Shown here piece after piece: positions 1 through 5,182 of a DNA stretch of 6,778 nucleotides. Position 1 is the first letter of the stretch. Each line of letters begins with the position of its first letter. A program made the position numbers and the translations under genes. Under the pieces are notes generated by a model. It saw only the letters and a list, made by a program, of their open reading frames with translations. It searched no databases and was not told the origin of the DNA. The DNA comes from Sphingomonadaceae bacterium (GTDB lineage Bacteria > Pseudomonadota > Alphaproteobacteria > Sphingomonadales > Sphingomonadaceae). The stretch lies in NCBI GenBank assembly GCA_004282995.1, contig SHLU01000133.1, forward strand, positions 1 through 6,778. The letters run 5' to 3'.

Positions 1-664
1 CCAGCAGCCGCTCGGCCGCTTCTTCGGAGGAAGCGGGATTCTGGCCGGTGATCAGCAGGCCGTCTTCCAGCACATAGGACGACCAGTCCTCGCCCTTGGA
101 ATAGGTGCCGCCCTTTTCGGCCAGCATGTCTTCGAGCAGGAAGGGGACCACGTCGGTCAGGCCGACGGCCTCTTCCTCGCTGTTGGAAAATCCGGTGACC
201 TTCTTGCCCTTGACCAGGTATTCGCCGTCCTCGCCCTTCACATGGCGCAGCACGGCCGGGGCGTGGCACACGGCGGCGACGGGCTTGCCGTTCGAAATCG
301 CCTGTTCGATCAGTTCGATCGACTTGTCGCTTTCGGCCAGATCCCACATCGGGCCGTGCCCGCCGGGATAGAACACGCCGTCATAATCCGACACCGAGAT
401 ATCGGCGAGCTTCTTGGTATTGGCGAGCGCCTTCTGGCTTGCCTCGTCATCCTTGAACCGGCGGGTGGCGTCGGTCTGCGCGTCTTCGGTATCGCTGCTG
501 GGATCGAGCGGGGGCTGGCCGCCTTCGGGCGAGGCCAGCGTGATATCCGCGCCGGCATCCTTGAACACGTAATAGGGGGCGGCGAATTCCTCCAGCCAGA
601 AGCCGGTCTTCTTGCCGGTATCGCCCAGTTCATCGTGCGAGGTGAGGATCATCAGGATTTTCAT
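1..664 (-). CDS. DJ-1/PfpI (Hsp31-like) class I glutamine amidotransferase-fold protein, partial
   Basis: The gene starts at the ATG at 664-662 and runs off the left edge; 221 codons are visible and the family is usually about 225-230 residues, so only the last few are missing. The start is supported by AAAGGA about 10 nt upstream. The nucleophile elbow AAVCHAP places the catalytic Cys at residue 133 and His at 134. A conserved acidic residue in GFWLEEF (about E26) matches the Glu of the Hsp31 branch, and YPGGHGPMWDL (about 99-109) is the family's oxyanion/GGHG segment. Known members of this branch are cytosolic stress proteins with glyoxalase III (methylglyoxal to lactate) or chaperone/deglycase activity; the exact activity here is inferred. 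An EcfG-like promoter lies 40-65 nt upstream, which would suit a general-stress gene. The family call is firm; the substrate is unknown. Confidence 0.92.
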   Translation of the reverse strand, partial: MKILMILTSHDELGDTGKKTGFWLEEFAAPYYVFKDAGADITLASPEGGQPPLDPSSDTEDAQTDATRRFKDDEASQKALANTKKLADISVSDYDGVFYPGGHGPMWDLAESDKSIELIEQAISNGKPVAAVCHAPAVLRHVKGEDGEYLVKGKKVTGFSNSEEEAVGLTDVVPFLLEDMLAEKGGTYSKGEDWSSYVLEDGLLITGQNPASSEEAAERLL

Positions 665-704
665 GTGGGGTTGGTCCTTTGGCTAATGGGGGTTTCCCCT
701 AACC

Positions 705-729
705 AATGGATGGCGCGCAGCAGCGTTCC
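705..729 (-). promoter_or_regulatory. Candidate EcfG-type stress promoter for the DJ-1 gene
   Basis: Read on the minus strand, GGAAC (729-725) is followed after exactly 16 nt by CATT (708-705). The EcfG consensus is GGAAC-N16/17-CGTT, so the -35 is perfect and the -10 differs at one base. It would start transcription near 698, giving a leader of about 34 nt before the ATG at 664. Its -35 box overlaps the arm of the hairpin at 728-753. The call is tentative because of the -10 mismatch. Confidence 0.4.
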
Positions 730-753
730 GTGTGCCTTTGCCCAGGCGCACGG
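728..753 (-). terminator. 10-bp-arm hairpin downstream of the 42-residue gene, possible terminator
   Basis: CCGTGTGCCT (728-737) and AGGCGCACGG (744-753) form a stem around a 6-nt loop, TTGCCC. In RNA from the plus strand all ten pairs form, one being G-U; in RNA from the minus strand that pair becomes a C-A mismatch. It lies 27 nt beyond the stop of the minus-strand gene at 781-909. No T-run follows on either strand, so an intrinsic terminator is only one possible role; it could instead be a dyad affecting the adjacent promoter. Confidence 0.3.
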
Positions 754-780
754 TTCGCCAGCCTGCCTGACGCGCTTGGG

Positions 781-909
781 TCAGCTGTTTTTCATGTTCT
801 CCAGGCCCTTGATGGCGCCGGGCTTTTGCGAAGGCTGCGAGGCGTTGGTTTTCACCTTTTCCTTCTTGGGTTTGCGCGCTTCCTTGTTCGATTTCTGTCC
901 CTTGGACAT
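781..909 (-). CDS. Small basic Lys-rich hypothetical protein (42 aa)
   Basis: A short reading frame begins at the ATG at 909-907 and ends at TGA 783-781. The protein begins MSKGQKSNKEARKPKKEK; the first half is dense in Lys/Arg with almost no hydrophobic residues, and the tail (about 30-42, PGAIKGLENMKNS) is milder. This pattern resembles small conserved hypothetical proteins of Proteobacteria that start MxKGxxSxKExKKPKKEK, recalled without a search. A weak GGA ribosome site sits about 9 nt upstream. A highly basic, probably disordered peptide would be expected to bind nucleic acid or ribosomes, but no function is known to me. It lies between the YaiI-family gene and the DJ-1 gene on the same strand, 92 nt after the former. 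The frame is short enough to be missed by length-filtered gene calling. Confidence 0.65.
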   Translation of the reverse strand: MSKGQKSNKEARKPKKEKVKTNASQPSQKPGAIKGLENMKNS

Positions 910-1001
910 GGGTTTTTCCAATCGGGGCGGAATGCCCCGCAGCAACCCTACGCCTGTTCGGGAGACAAAGCGCGTGAAATCGCGGGCGGCGAGAGCTTTG
1001 C

Positions 1002-1481
1002 TCAGCGGCCCAGCTGGTTCAGCAGCCGGTCGAGTGCCTGCAGGAAAGCCGAGCGGTCGGCCTTGCTGAAAGGGGGTGGGCCGCCGGTCATGCCGTCCAT
1101 CCCGGCGCGCAGGTCCGCCATCAGCGCGCGGGTTGCGATGGCGCTGCCGATGCTGGCCGCATCGAACTCGCGGCCATTGTGTTGCAGCACCTTGGCGCCT
1201 GTCTTCAAGCAGCGTTCGGCAAGCAGTATGTCGGCGGTCACGACCACGCTGCGTGGCCCCGCGTTCTCGGCGATCCAGTCATCGGCGGCATCGAAGCCGT
1301 CATCCACCACCACCCGCTTGACCCGCTCGCTCACCGGCACACGGAAAGGCGAATTGCTGACCACTCTCACCTGCGCGCCGAAACGCTCGGCGACGCGATA
1401 GATCTCGTCCTTCACCGGGCAGGCATCGGCATCGACAAGGATGGTCACGGGGTCGGGTGGGGTGGACATGCGCGGCGGCAT
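1002..1481 (-). CDS. yaiI: YaiI/YqxD (UPF0178, DUF188) family protein
   Basis: This complete 159-residue protein fits the family's usual length of about 150. It carries the family signatures in order: VDADACPVKDEI near the N-terminus (about 16-27), VVVTADILLAE (79-89), and the C-terminal TGGPPPFSKADRSAF (132-146). The conserved Asp residues in VDAD and TAD resemble the acidic cluster of PIN/NYN-like nucleases, to which this family has been related; no biochemical function is firmly established. Two ATGs are possible, at 1481 and 1469. I prefer 1481 because an AGG/GGG lies 3-4 nt upstream, but the family's N-terminus usually begins closer to the ILVDADACP strand, so 1469 (155 residues) is also plausible. 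A TTG at 1505 in the same frame is unlikely. A perfect inverted repeat lies just upstream. Confidence 0.93.
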   Translation of the reverse strand: MPPRMSTPPDPVTILVDADACPVKDEIYRVAERFGAQVRVVSNSPFRVPVSERVKRVVVDDGFDAADDWIAENAGPRSVVVTADILLAERCLKTGAKVLQHNGREFDAASIGSAIATRALMADLRAGMDGMTGGPPPFSKADRSAFLQALDRLLNQLGR

Positions 1482-1507
1482 AGGCCCTTTTGCCTGCGCC
1501 CTCAAAT

Positions 1508-1573
1508 GGCGGGCAAGTGGTCACACCGCCGGGCTGAACGAGCTTTTCGACATGCATCCTCAACTTGCCCGCC
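1508..1573. repeat. Perfect 11-bp inverted repeat, 44-nt spacer
   Basis: GGCGGGCAAGT (1508-1518) and ACTTGCCCGCC (1563-1573) are exact reverse complements separated by 44 nt. The pair begins 27 nt upstream of the YaiI-family start, in the divergent region between that gene and the small plus-strand gene at 1735. It could be a structured 5' leader on either transcript or two half-sites bound by a looping regulator. The match is seen directly; the role is unknown. Confidence 0.6.
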
Positions 1574-1734
1574 CTGCTGTTCATGATTTCATGCCGCATT
1601 CACGAGGAACTGTGCTACACAAGCATTGCTTCAAGTTTGTTCGGCGGCGCCGGGACTTCGGTTCAATCTCCATCGCGTGAATTTCCAGCCAGGCCGACGC
1701 GACCTATTCCGGTGCGCGTGGCAGGGACAATGCA

Positions 1735-1917
1735 ATGGCGAGACTGAAAAAATGGCTTCAACGGTACAAGATGGGTCAGCATACCGGCAGCATGGCCGAG
1801 ACCGCGACGATCGCCGATGAGGATCTCGACACCCTGCATGCCCGCAAGCTGGACATGTGGGAGCAGGCGCTTCGTTCCCCGGACGAACAGGGGCAAGGCG
1901 GCTGCAGCCATCAATGA
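1735..1917 (+). CDS. Small hypothetical protein (60 aa)
   Basis: A 60-residue frame starts at ATG 1735 and ends at TGA 1915-1917. CAGGGA lies about 7 nt upstream, a good ribosome site. The protein has a basic amphipathic start (MARLKKWLQRYK), an acidic middle (about 21-31, ETATIADEDLD) and a hydrophilic Gly/Gln tail with one Cys (C57). There is no signal peptide or membrane segment. Codon third positions are G/C-rich as in the neighbouring genes, which supports coding. I do not recognise the family. An 83-codon frame on the opposite strand (1914-1663) overlaps it but lacks a ribosome site, so I take the plus-strand frame. The 253-bp region before it shows no clear promoter; a GGAAC at 1606-1610 has no matching -10. 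Confidence 0.6.
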   Translation: MARLKKWLQRYKMGQHTGSMAETATIADEDLDTLHARKLDMWEQALRSPDEQGQGGCSHQ

Positions 1918-1959
1918 TCGTTAGGCGTTCCGCGCCTTCTGTGCTAAAGCAACATCGCT

Positions 1960-2061
1960 GACGTCGAAATTTGCGACGGATGTCGAGATTTGATTACCGC
2001 CGTTTGGTGCCTTGCACCCCCGGCGTAAACCAGGCGACGATTTCCTTTCATCGGACGATTT
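1960..2061 (+). repeat. Spaced direct repeats upstream of the cold-shock gene
   Basis: Two 14-nt copies, GACGTCGAAATTTG (1960-1973) and GATGTCGAGATTTG (1979-1992), match at 12 of 14 positions and are 19 nt apart. Two further exact 8-nt copies, GACGATTT, occur at 2036-2043 and 2054-2061, 18 nt apart. Spacing of 18-19 bp puts each pair nearly two helical turns apart, on about the same DNA face, as expected for tandem protein-binding sites. No known regulator is assigned. Confidence 0.4.
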
Positions 2062-2073
2062 GACGCACGACCG

Positions 2074-2090
2074 GGTCGCATGTTGCGACC
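2074..2090 (+). promoter_or_regulatory. Leader hairpin upstream of the cold-shock gene
   Basis: GGTCGCA (2074-2080) and TGCGACC (2084-2090) form a perfect 7-bp stem closed by a 3-nt loop (TGT). A bulged G would let flanking CC/GG pairs extend it. It ends 34 nt before the cold-shock start codon, leaving the ribosome site (AAAGGAA, 2113-2119) free. Cold-shock messages in other bacteria have long structured leaders that control stability and translation with temperature; a similar role here is inferred. No convincing -35/-10 pair could be placed in 1918-2124. Confidence 0.4.
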
Positions 2091-2124
2091 GGGGTTACCC
2101 AATAGTTCTCGAAAGGAACATCGA

Positions 2125-2337
2125 ATGTCCAAGACTGGCACCGTGAAATTCTTCAACGCCGACAAGGGTTATGGTTTCATCCAGCCCGATGACGGTTCGA
2201 ACGACAGCTTCGTGCACATCACTGCCGTACAGGCAGCTGGCATGACTTCGCTCGATAAGGACCAGCGTCTTAATTACGAAGTCGAGCAGGGCCGCAACGG
2301 CAAGGAAAGCGCCGTGAACCTGAGCGCCGCCGACTAA
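2125..2337 (+). CDS. Cold-shock protein (CspA family, single cold-shock domain)
   Basis: This 70-residue single-domain protein has the classic cold-shock fold signature. KFFNADKGYGFI (8-19) contains RNP1, and DSFVHITAV (27-35) contains RNP2, both RNA- and ssDNA-binding. The C-terminal strand ends in GKESAVNLSAAD, where family members usually have KGPQAxNV. The start at 2125 is set by AAAGGAA six nt upstream and by the family length; an in-frame ATG at 2080 would add 15 residues read through the leader hairpin and is rejected. Such proteins act as cytosolic RNA chaperones, melting structured mRNA in cold or stationary phase. A strong GC hairpin follows 11 nt after the stop, then a small coiled-coil gene. 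Whether this copy is cold-induced cannot be told from sequence, though the 207-bp upstream region with repeats and a hairpin suggests elaborate control. Confidence 0.97.
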   Translation: MSKTGTVKFFNADKGYGFIQPDDGSNDSFVHITAVQAAGMTSLDKDQRLNYEVEQGRNGKESAVNLSAAD

Positions 2338-2348
2338 ATTATGCAAAT

Positions 2349-2382
2349 CCCCCGGGGGCAGCCACGTGCTGTCTCCCGGGGG
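2349..2382 (+). terminator. Strong GC hairpin after the cold-shock gene
   Basis: CCCCCGGG (2349-2356) pairs with CCCGGGGG (2375-2382), then after a small GG/TCT internal loop CAGC (2359-2362) pairs with GCTG (2368-2371) around loop CACGT. It starts 11 nt after the cold-shock stop. No T-run follows, only CTTCGC. It may act as an intrinsic terminator, a partial attenuator, or a 3' end stabiliser that allows some read-through into the next gene 27 nt on. The arms are themselves palindromic, so other pairings are possible. Confidence 0.6.
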
Positions 2383-2409
2383 CTTCGCACATCCTGGGGG
2401 AGTGACCGA

Positions 2410-2622
2410 ATGAGCCAATCATACGAATTCTACACCGCCCGTGCTGATGATGCGGCGCGTGCTGCCAAGGCAGCGGTGCTCGCCAATGTCCGCGATCGAG
2501 AATTGCGGGCGGAAAAGACCTGGCGCGGTCTTGCCGAGCAGGCCCGTGCGGTTGCCGCGCAGCGTGAGAAGATCGTCCGCGAAAAGGCCGAAGCGCGCGC
2601 TGAAGAGCAAGCCGAAAACTGA
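2410..2622 (+). CDS. Small charged coiled-coil protein (70 aa)
   Basis: The protein is 70 residues from ATG 2410 to TGA 2620-2622. GGGGGAG lies 7 nt upstream, which decides the start; an in-frame ATG at 2341 lies before the GC hairpin and is rejected. The sequence opens MSQSYEFYTARADDAARAA and then is almost all helix-formers (Ala, Glu, Lys, Arg), including RAEKTWRGLAEQAR (33-46) and an Ala/Glu/Arg-rich tail, consistent with one long helix or coiled coil. There is no signal peptide, membrane segment or enzyme motif. I recall similar short proteins near cold-shock genes in sphingomonads, with the same SYEFY...EKTW pattern, but no function is known to me. It sits between the cold-shock gene and the HPF-type gene. 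It could be co-expressed with the former through leaky termination, or have its own promoter. Confidence 0.85.
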   Translation: MSQSYEFYTARADDAARAAKAAVLANVRDRELRAEKTWRGLAEQARAVAAQREKIVREKAEARAEEQAEN

Positions 2623-2666
2623 GCGCTGGTTCACGCTCGCGCTGATACCAGCGCTAGACTTTATTT
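2622..2666 (+). terminator. Inverted repeat and T-rich tail after the coiled-coil gene
   Basis: AGCGCTGGT (2622-2630) and ACCAGCGCT (2647-2655) are perfect 9-bp arms around a 16-nt loop, and AGACTTTATTT follows. The left arm begins at the last base of the coiled-coil gene's stop codon. The position and T-rich tail fit an intrinsic terminator, although the loop is long and the T-run is interrupted. Confidence 0.55.
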
Positions 2667-2684
2667 AATCCCCGACACCATTCG

Positions 2685-2718
2685 CCGTGACCTACTCACG
2701 GTCAGACGAAATTGTCTG
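2685..2718 (+). promoter_or_regulatory. Two adjacent dyads upstream of the HPF-type gene
   Basis: CCGTGA (2685-2690) pairs with TCACGG (2696-2701) across a 5-nt loop. One nt later CAGAC (2703-2707) mirrors GTCTG (2714-2718), the centre being AT-rich. An alternative stem, TGACC (2688-2692) with GGTCA (2700-2704), competes with both. They lie 79-112 nt before the HPF-type start. They may be operator half-sites or a switchable RNA leader; no promoter boxes could be placed with confidence. Confidence 0.35.
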
Positions 2719-2796
2719 CGTGATTTCACTGGAATCCCGCGGTACGCTCCCCATCTCGCATAGTATCCGTTTAACATGCGAGAGGAGCTTTCGCTG

Positions 2797-3141
2797 ATGC
2801 AGGTCCAATTCAATTCCGACAGTTCAGTTATGGGCACGGAAAACGTCGCCGAGCGGATCGAGAACCAGGTTCGCCAGAAACTCGCTCGTTTCGAGGAGCG
2901 GCTGAGCCGGCTCGAAATTCACGTTCGCGACGAGAATGGACCCAAGGGCGGGGCCGACGACAAGGCCTGCACGATCGAGGCGCGGCCGCGAAGCGGCAAG
3001 CCGATTGGCGTAACCGCCCACGCCGCAGACGTTGATTCCGCTGCCCGTCAGGCCGCCAGTACACTTGCGCAGCGGCTCGAGCGGCATTTCGGCAAGGCCG
3101 GACGGCACAAGCACGACCCATCGCCCGACAAAGTCCTCTGA
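2797..3141 (+). CDS. Short HPF/RaiA-type ribosome-associated (hibernation) protein
   Basis: The protein is 114 residues. It begins MQVQFNSDSSVMGTENVAER, followed by a helix (about 15-38) and IHVRDENGPKGGADDKACTIEAR (41-63), the strand-turn-strand signature of the S30AE/sigma-54-modulation family. A second helix (about 78-98) follows. Known members bind the 30S decoding region and idle ribosomes under stress. At this length it lacks the extra C-terminal domain of long HPF, which in other bacteria pairs ribosomes into dimers, so it resembles short HPF/RaiA. The start at 2797 has AGGAG 9 nt upstream; an in-frame ATG at 2776 has no ribosome site. The His-rich tail (HFGKAGRHKHD, 97-107) is unremarkable. 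The neighbouring cold-shock gene fits a stress/translation role. The exact paralogue type is uncertain. Confidence 0.9.
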   Translation: MQVQFNSDSSVMGTENVAERIENQVRQKLARFEERLSRLEIHVRDENGPKGGADDKACTIEARPRSGKPIGVTAHAADVDSAARQAASTLAQRLERHFGKAGRHKHDPSPDKVL

Positions 3142-3330
3142 TATAGGATCACCGACGGGGACGAGCATCCACCAAGCCGCGGCCCTCTTGTTTGTTCCGC
3201 CCGCTGGCTGGGAAACCGATGTGAGGATGCGGATGCCGCTGCTGGCTTGGCGAGGTAGTCATGCGGCTTGCACAAGGTTTGCGCCTGCTCCGCGTTGACT
3301 TGCGCTTCCTCTCTCCGCAGGGAGCGACCC

Positions 3331-5106
3331 ATGAACGAACTGTTGGATCAGGCAGAAGCTGCAATGCGGCAGGGGCGCTTTGCTGAAGCGCGGTCGACGA
3401 TCGAGCAGGCGCTTGGCCAAGGTCTGGACACGCATCAGCAAAGCGAGGCTCGATCGATGCTCGGCCTGGCAATGGTGGCTACCGGCGAAGCTGCGGCGGC
3501 CCTTGATCATCTGAATGCAGCTGTTGCCGCTGAACCTGCCGAAGCCATGTTCAGATACAATCTGGGGCGGGGCCTGGAGGCGGTTGGCGATGCGGGCGGT
3601 GCCGTTCGAGAACTGCGCGAAGCAGTGCGCCTGGCCCCGGGCATGATGCCGTTGGAAGTCGCCCTGGCTCAAGTTCTGCTGCGAACCGGCAACGCCGGAG
3701 AGGCTCGCGGACTGCTCGAATCTCACGCTGCCGACCCGCAGGCTCCGGCGGATGTTACAAGGATGCTGGTGCAAGCGCAGGCGGGGGTTGGCGATACCCA
3801 TGCCGCGCTCGACACCGCCAGACGGCTGCTCCCGCCCGACCTGAACACAGGTACGGGTCCATATGCTGCGCAGCAGCGCGTCGACGTAATGAGCGCAGCC
3901 TCGCTGGCGCACGCGGCGATGCATTATGAAGAGTCGGCGCAAATGGTCCGTGCGCTTCTCGAGCGCAATCCGTCGGATGCCGAAGCAGCAACGCTACTCG
4001 GCCAGTTGCTGCTCTGGATGCAGGGTCCAGAGGCGGCGCGCGAAGTCCTCGCAAGCGCGCAGGCAGCGGGAGCCCGTTCCCCTCGCCTGCTGGTAGACCT
4101 GATTGCTTTAGACGGCGACGAGCAGGCCATCGCGCGGGCCAAGGCGGAGCTTGGGGATAGCAATCTTCCGGATAGCGATCGGATCGATCTGTTGCTGGCC
4201 CTGGCGCAGTATCAGGACCGCGCAGGAACAGCGGACCTGGCCTGGGACTTGGCCAGTCAGGGCAAAGCCCTGCTGGCTGCAGGAGAACAACGCGATTGGC
4301 CGGCTTTGCTAGAGCGGCAACGTCAATTGTGCCGCGAAACTCAGTCGGTTGCCAGCCTAAGTGGCGGTCCGCAGCACCTTTACCTTCTTGGCCTTCCGCG
4401 TTCCGGCCAATCACTGGTTCAGTCGGTTCTGGCCGCAGCTCCCGATATCTCTTCAGTGGGGGAGCGCGGTGCCCTGTTACAGCACCTGCTGTTCCGGGAG
4501 AAGGACATCGTGGCGATGCCCGCCGGACAGCGACGAGCGCTGCTGCACGAACTTTCGCAAGCGGATCGACGAGGCATTCAGAGGCTGGTCGGAGCGCCAG
4601 AGTGGATCGTAGACAAGTCTCCGCTCCACCTGTCGATTGCCGGTAATGTCGCAAAGGTCCACCCAGAGGCACGATTTGCCGCCGTCCTTCGTGACCCGGC
4701 CGACGTAGCCGTCTCGATCTGGCTGCGCCGGTTCCCCCCAGTGTATGATTACACCAACGACTTCAAAGACTTGCTCGATCATATAGAGTTCGCAATTGAT
4801 GCCTTGGCGGCATGGCGCCGAGACGGAATTGATATCCGGATCATCGATTTCGAGCGTTTCGTGGCTCAGCCGGAAGTTACCGGGAAAGCGCTTTTCGACT
4901 GGCTCGGTGTAGAATGGTCGGCCGCCTATCTCGATCCGCAGAGCCGCACCGAGCCCGTGCCGACATACAGCGCCGCCCAGGTGCGACAGCCGGTCGGCAA
5001 GGGAGGTGGGCATGGCGCACAGCCTTACGCTGAACGCCTGGCTCCATTCGCGCAGAGATTGTCGCGGATCCGGGAAAAACAGGCGGGACTGCTGCCTGGG
5101 GAGTAA
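3331..5106 (+). CDS. TPR-repeat sulfotransferase-domain protein
   Basis: The protein is 591 residues. Residues about 1-340 are Ala/Leu-rich helical repeats of TPR type (for example AEAAMRQGRFAEARSTIEQAL at 8-28 and LRTGNAGEARGLLE at 117-130). From about 348 a sulfotransferase domain follows: YLLGLPRSGQSLVQSVL (351-367) is the 5'-phosphosulfate loop, VDKSPLH is at 427-433, AVLRDPADVAVSIW (451-464) is the 3'-phosphate site with R454 and S462, and TYSAAQVRQPV (545-555) is the C-terminal motif typical of TPR-linked members. Family enzymes transfer sulfate from PAPS; the acceptor here is unknown. The loop is odd: GQS replaces the usual GT(S/T), and E becomes Q in LVQ. No signal peptide is seen. 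ATG 3331 has AGGGAG six nt upstream; a further in-frame start at 3268 lacks one. The preceding 189 bp holds nothing I recognise. Confidence 0.9.
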   Translation: MNELLDQAEAAMRQGRFAEARSTIEQALGQGLDTHQQSEARSMLGLAMVATGEAAAALDHLNAAVAAEPAEAMFRYNLGRGLEAVGDAGGAVRELREAVRLAPGMMPLEVALAQVLLRTGNAGEARGLLESHAADPQAPADVTRMLVQAQAGVGDTHAALDTARRLLPPDLNTGTGPYAAQQRVDVMSAASLAHAAMHYEESAQMVRALLERNPSDAEAATLLGQLLLWMQGPEAAREVLASAQAAGARSPRLLVDLIALDGDEQAIARAKAELGDSNLPDSDRIDLLLALAQYQDRAGTADLAWDLASQGKALLAAGEQRDWPALLERQRQLCRETQSVASLSGGPQHLYLLGLPRSGQSLVQSVLAAAPDISSVGERGALLQHLLFREKDIVAMPAGQRRALLHELSQADRRGIQRLVGAPEWIVDKSPLHLSIAGNVAKVHPEARFAAVLRDPADVAVSIWLRRFPPVYDYTNDFKDLLDHIEFAIDALAAWRRDGIDIRIIDFERFVAQPEVTGKALFDWLGVEWSAAYLDPQSRTEPVPTYSAAQVRQPVGKGGGHGAQPYAERLAPFAQRLSRIREKQAGLLPGE

Positions 5107-5148
5107 GCCCTTTTCAGCATTGGCTAAGCAGGCTCATTCGCAGACACT

Positions 5149-5161
5149 CCCCGTAGAGGGG
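5149..5161. terminator. Weak 4-bp GC hairpin between convergent genes
   Basis: CCCC (5149-5152) and GGGG (5158-5161) flank a 5-nt loop (GTAGA) in the 76-bp gap between two converging genes. It could stop transcription from both sides, but the stem is short and no T-run follows on the plus strand. Confidence 0.2.
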
Positions 5162-5182
5162 CGCATCATCCCTTAAAGATTC

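Noticed and set aside
242..1069. 275-codon plus-strand frame covering the DJ-1 gene and beyond.
   Set aside because: It is antisense to three better-supported minus-strand genes and crosses their intergenic regions.
1606..1632. GGAAC at 1606-1610 as an EcfG -35 for the 60-residue gene.
   Set aside because: At 16 and 17 nt downstream the bases are TGCT and GCTT, not CGTT.
1645..1672. GGGACTTCGGTTCAATCTCC resembles a tRNA T-arm.
   Set aside because: No matching acceptor, D or anticodon arms can be built around it.
1663..1914. 83-codon minus-strand frame across the 60-residue gene.
   Set aside because: No ribosome site, and the plus-strand frame has a good one and G/C third positions.
2776..2796. 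Upstream ATG adding seven residues to the HPF-type protein.
   Set aside because: The AGGAG ribosome site lies between it and the ATG at 2797, where the family's N-terminus begins.
3173..3270. 8-bp inverted repeat CAAGCCGC / GCGGCTTG in the gap before the TPR gene.
   Set aside because: Short arms more than 80 nt apart in GC-rich DNA are likely chance; nothing else supports a role.
3259..3942. 227-codon minus-strand frame at the start of the TPR gene.
   Set aside because: It is antisense to the repeats with no recognisable motif; a shadow frame.
3755..4672. Long minus-strand frame (305 codons) inside the TPR-sulfotransferase gene.
   Set aside because: Pro/Arg-rich translation without motifs is typical of a GC-rich shadow; the plus-strand gene has recognised domains throughout.
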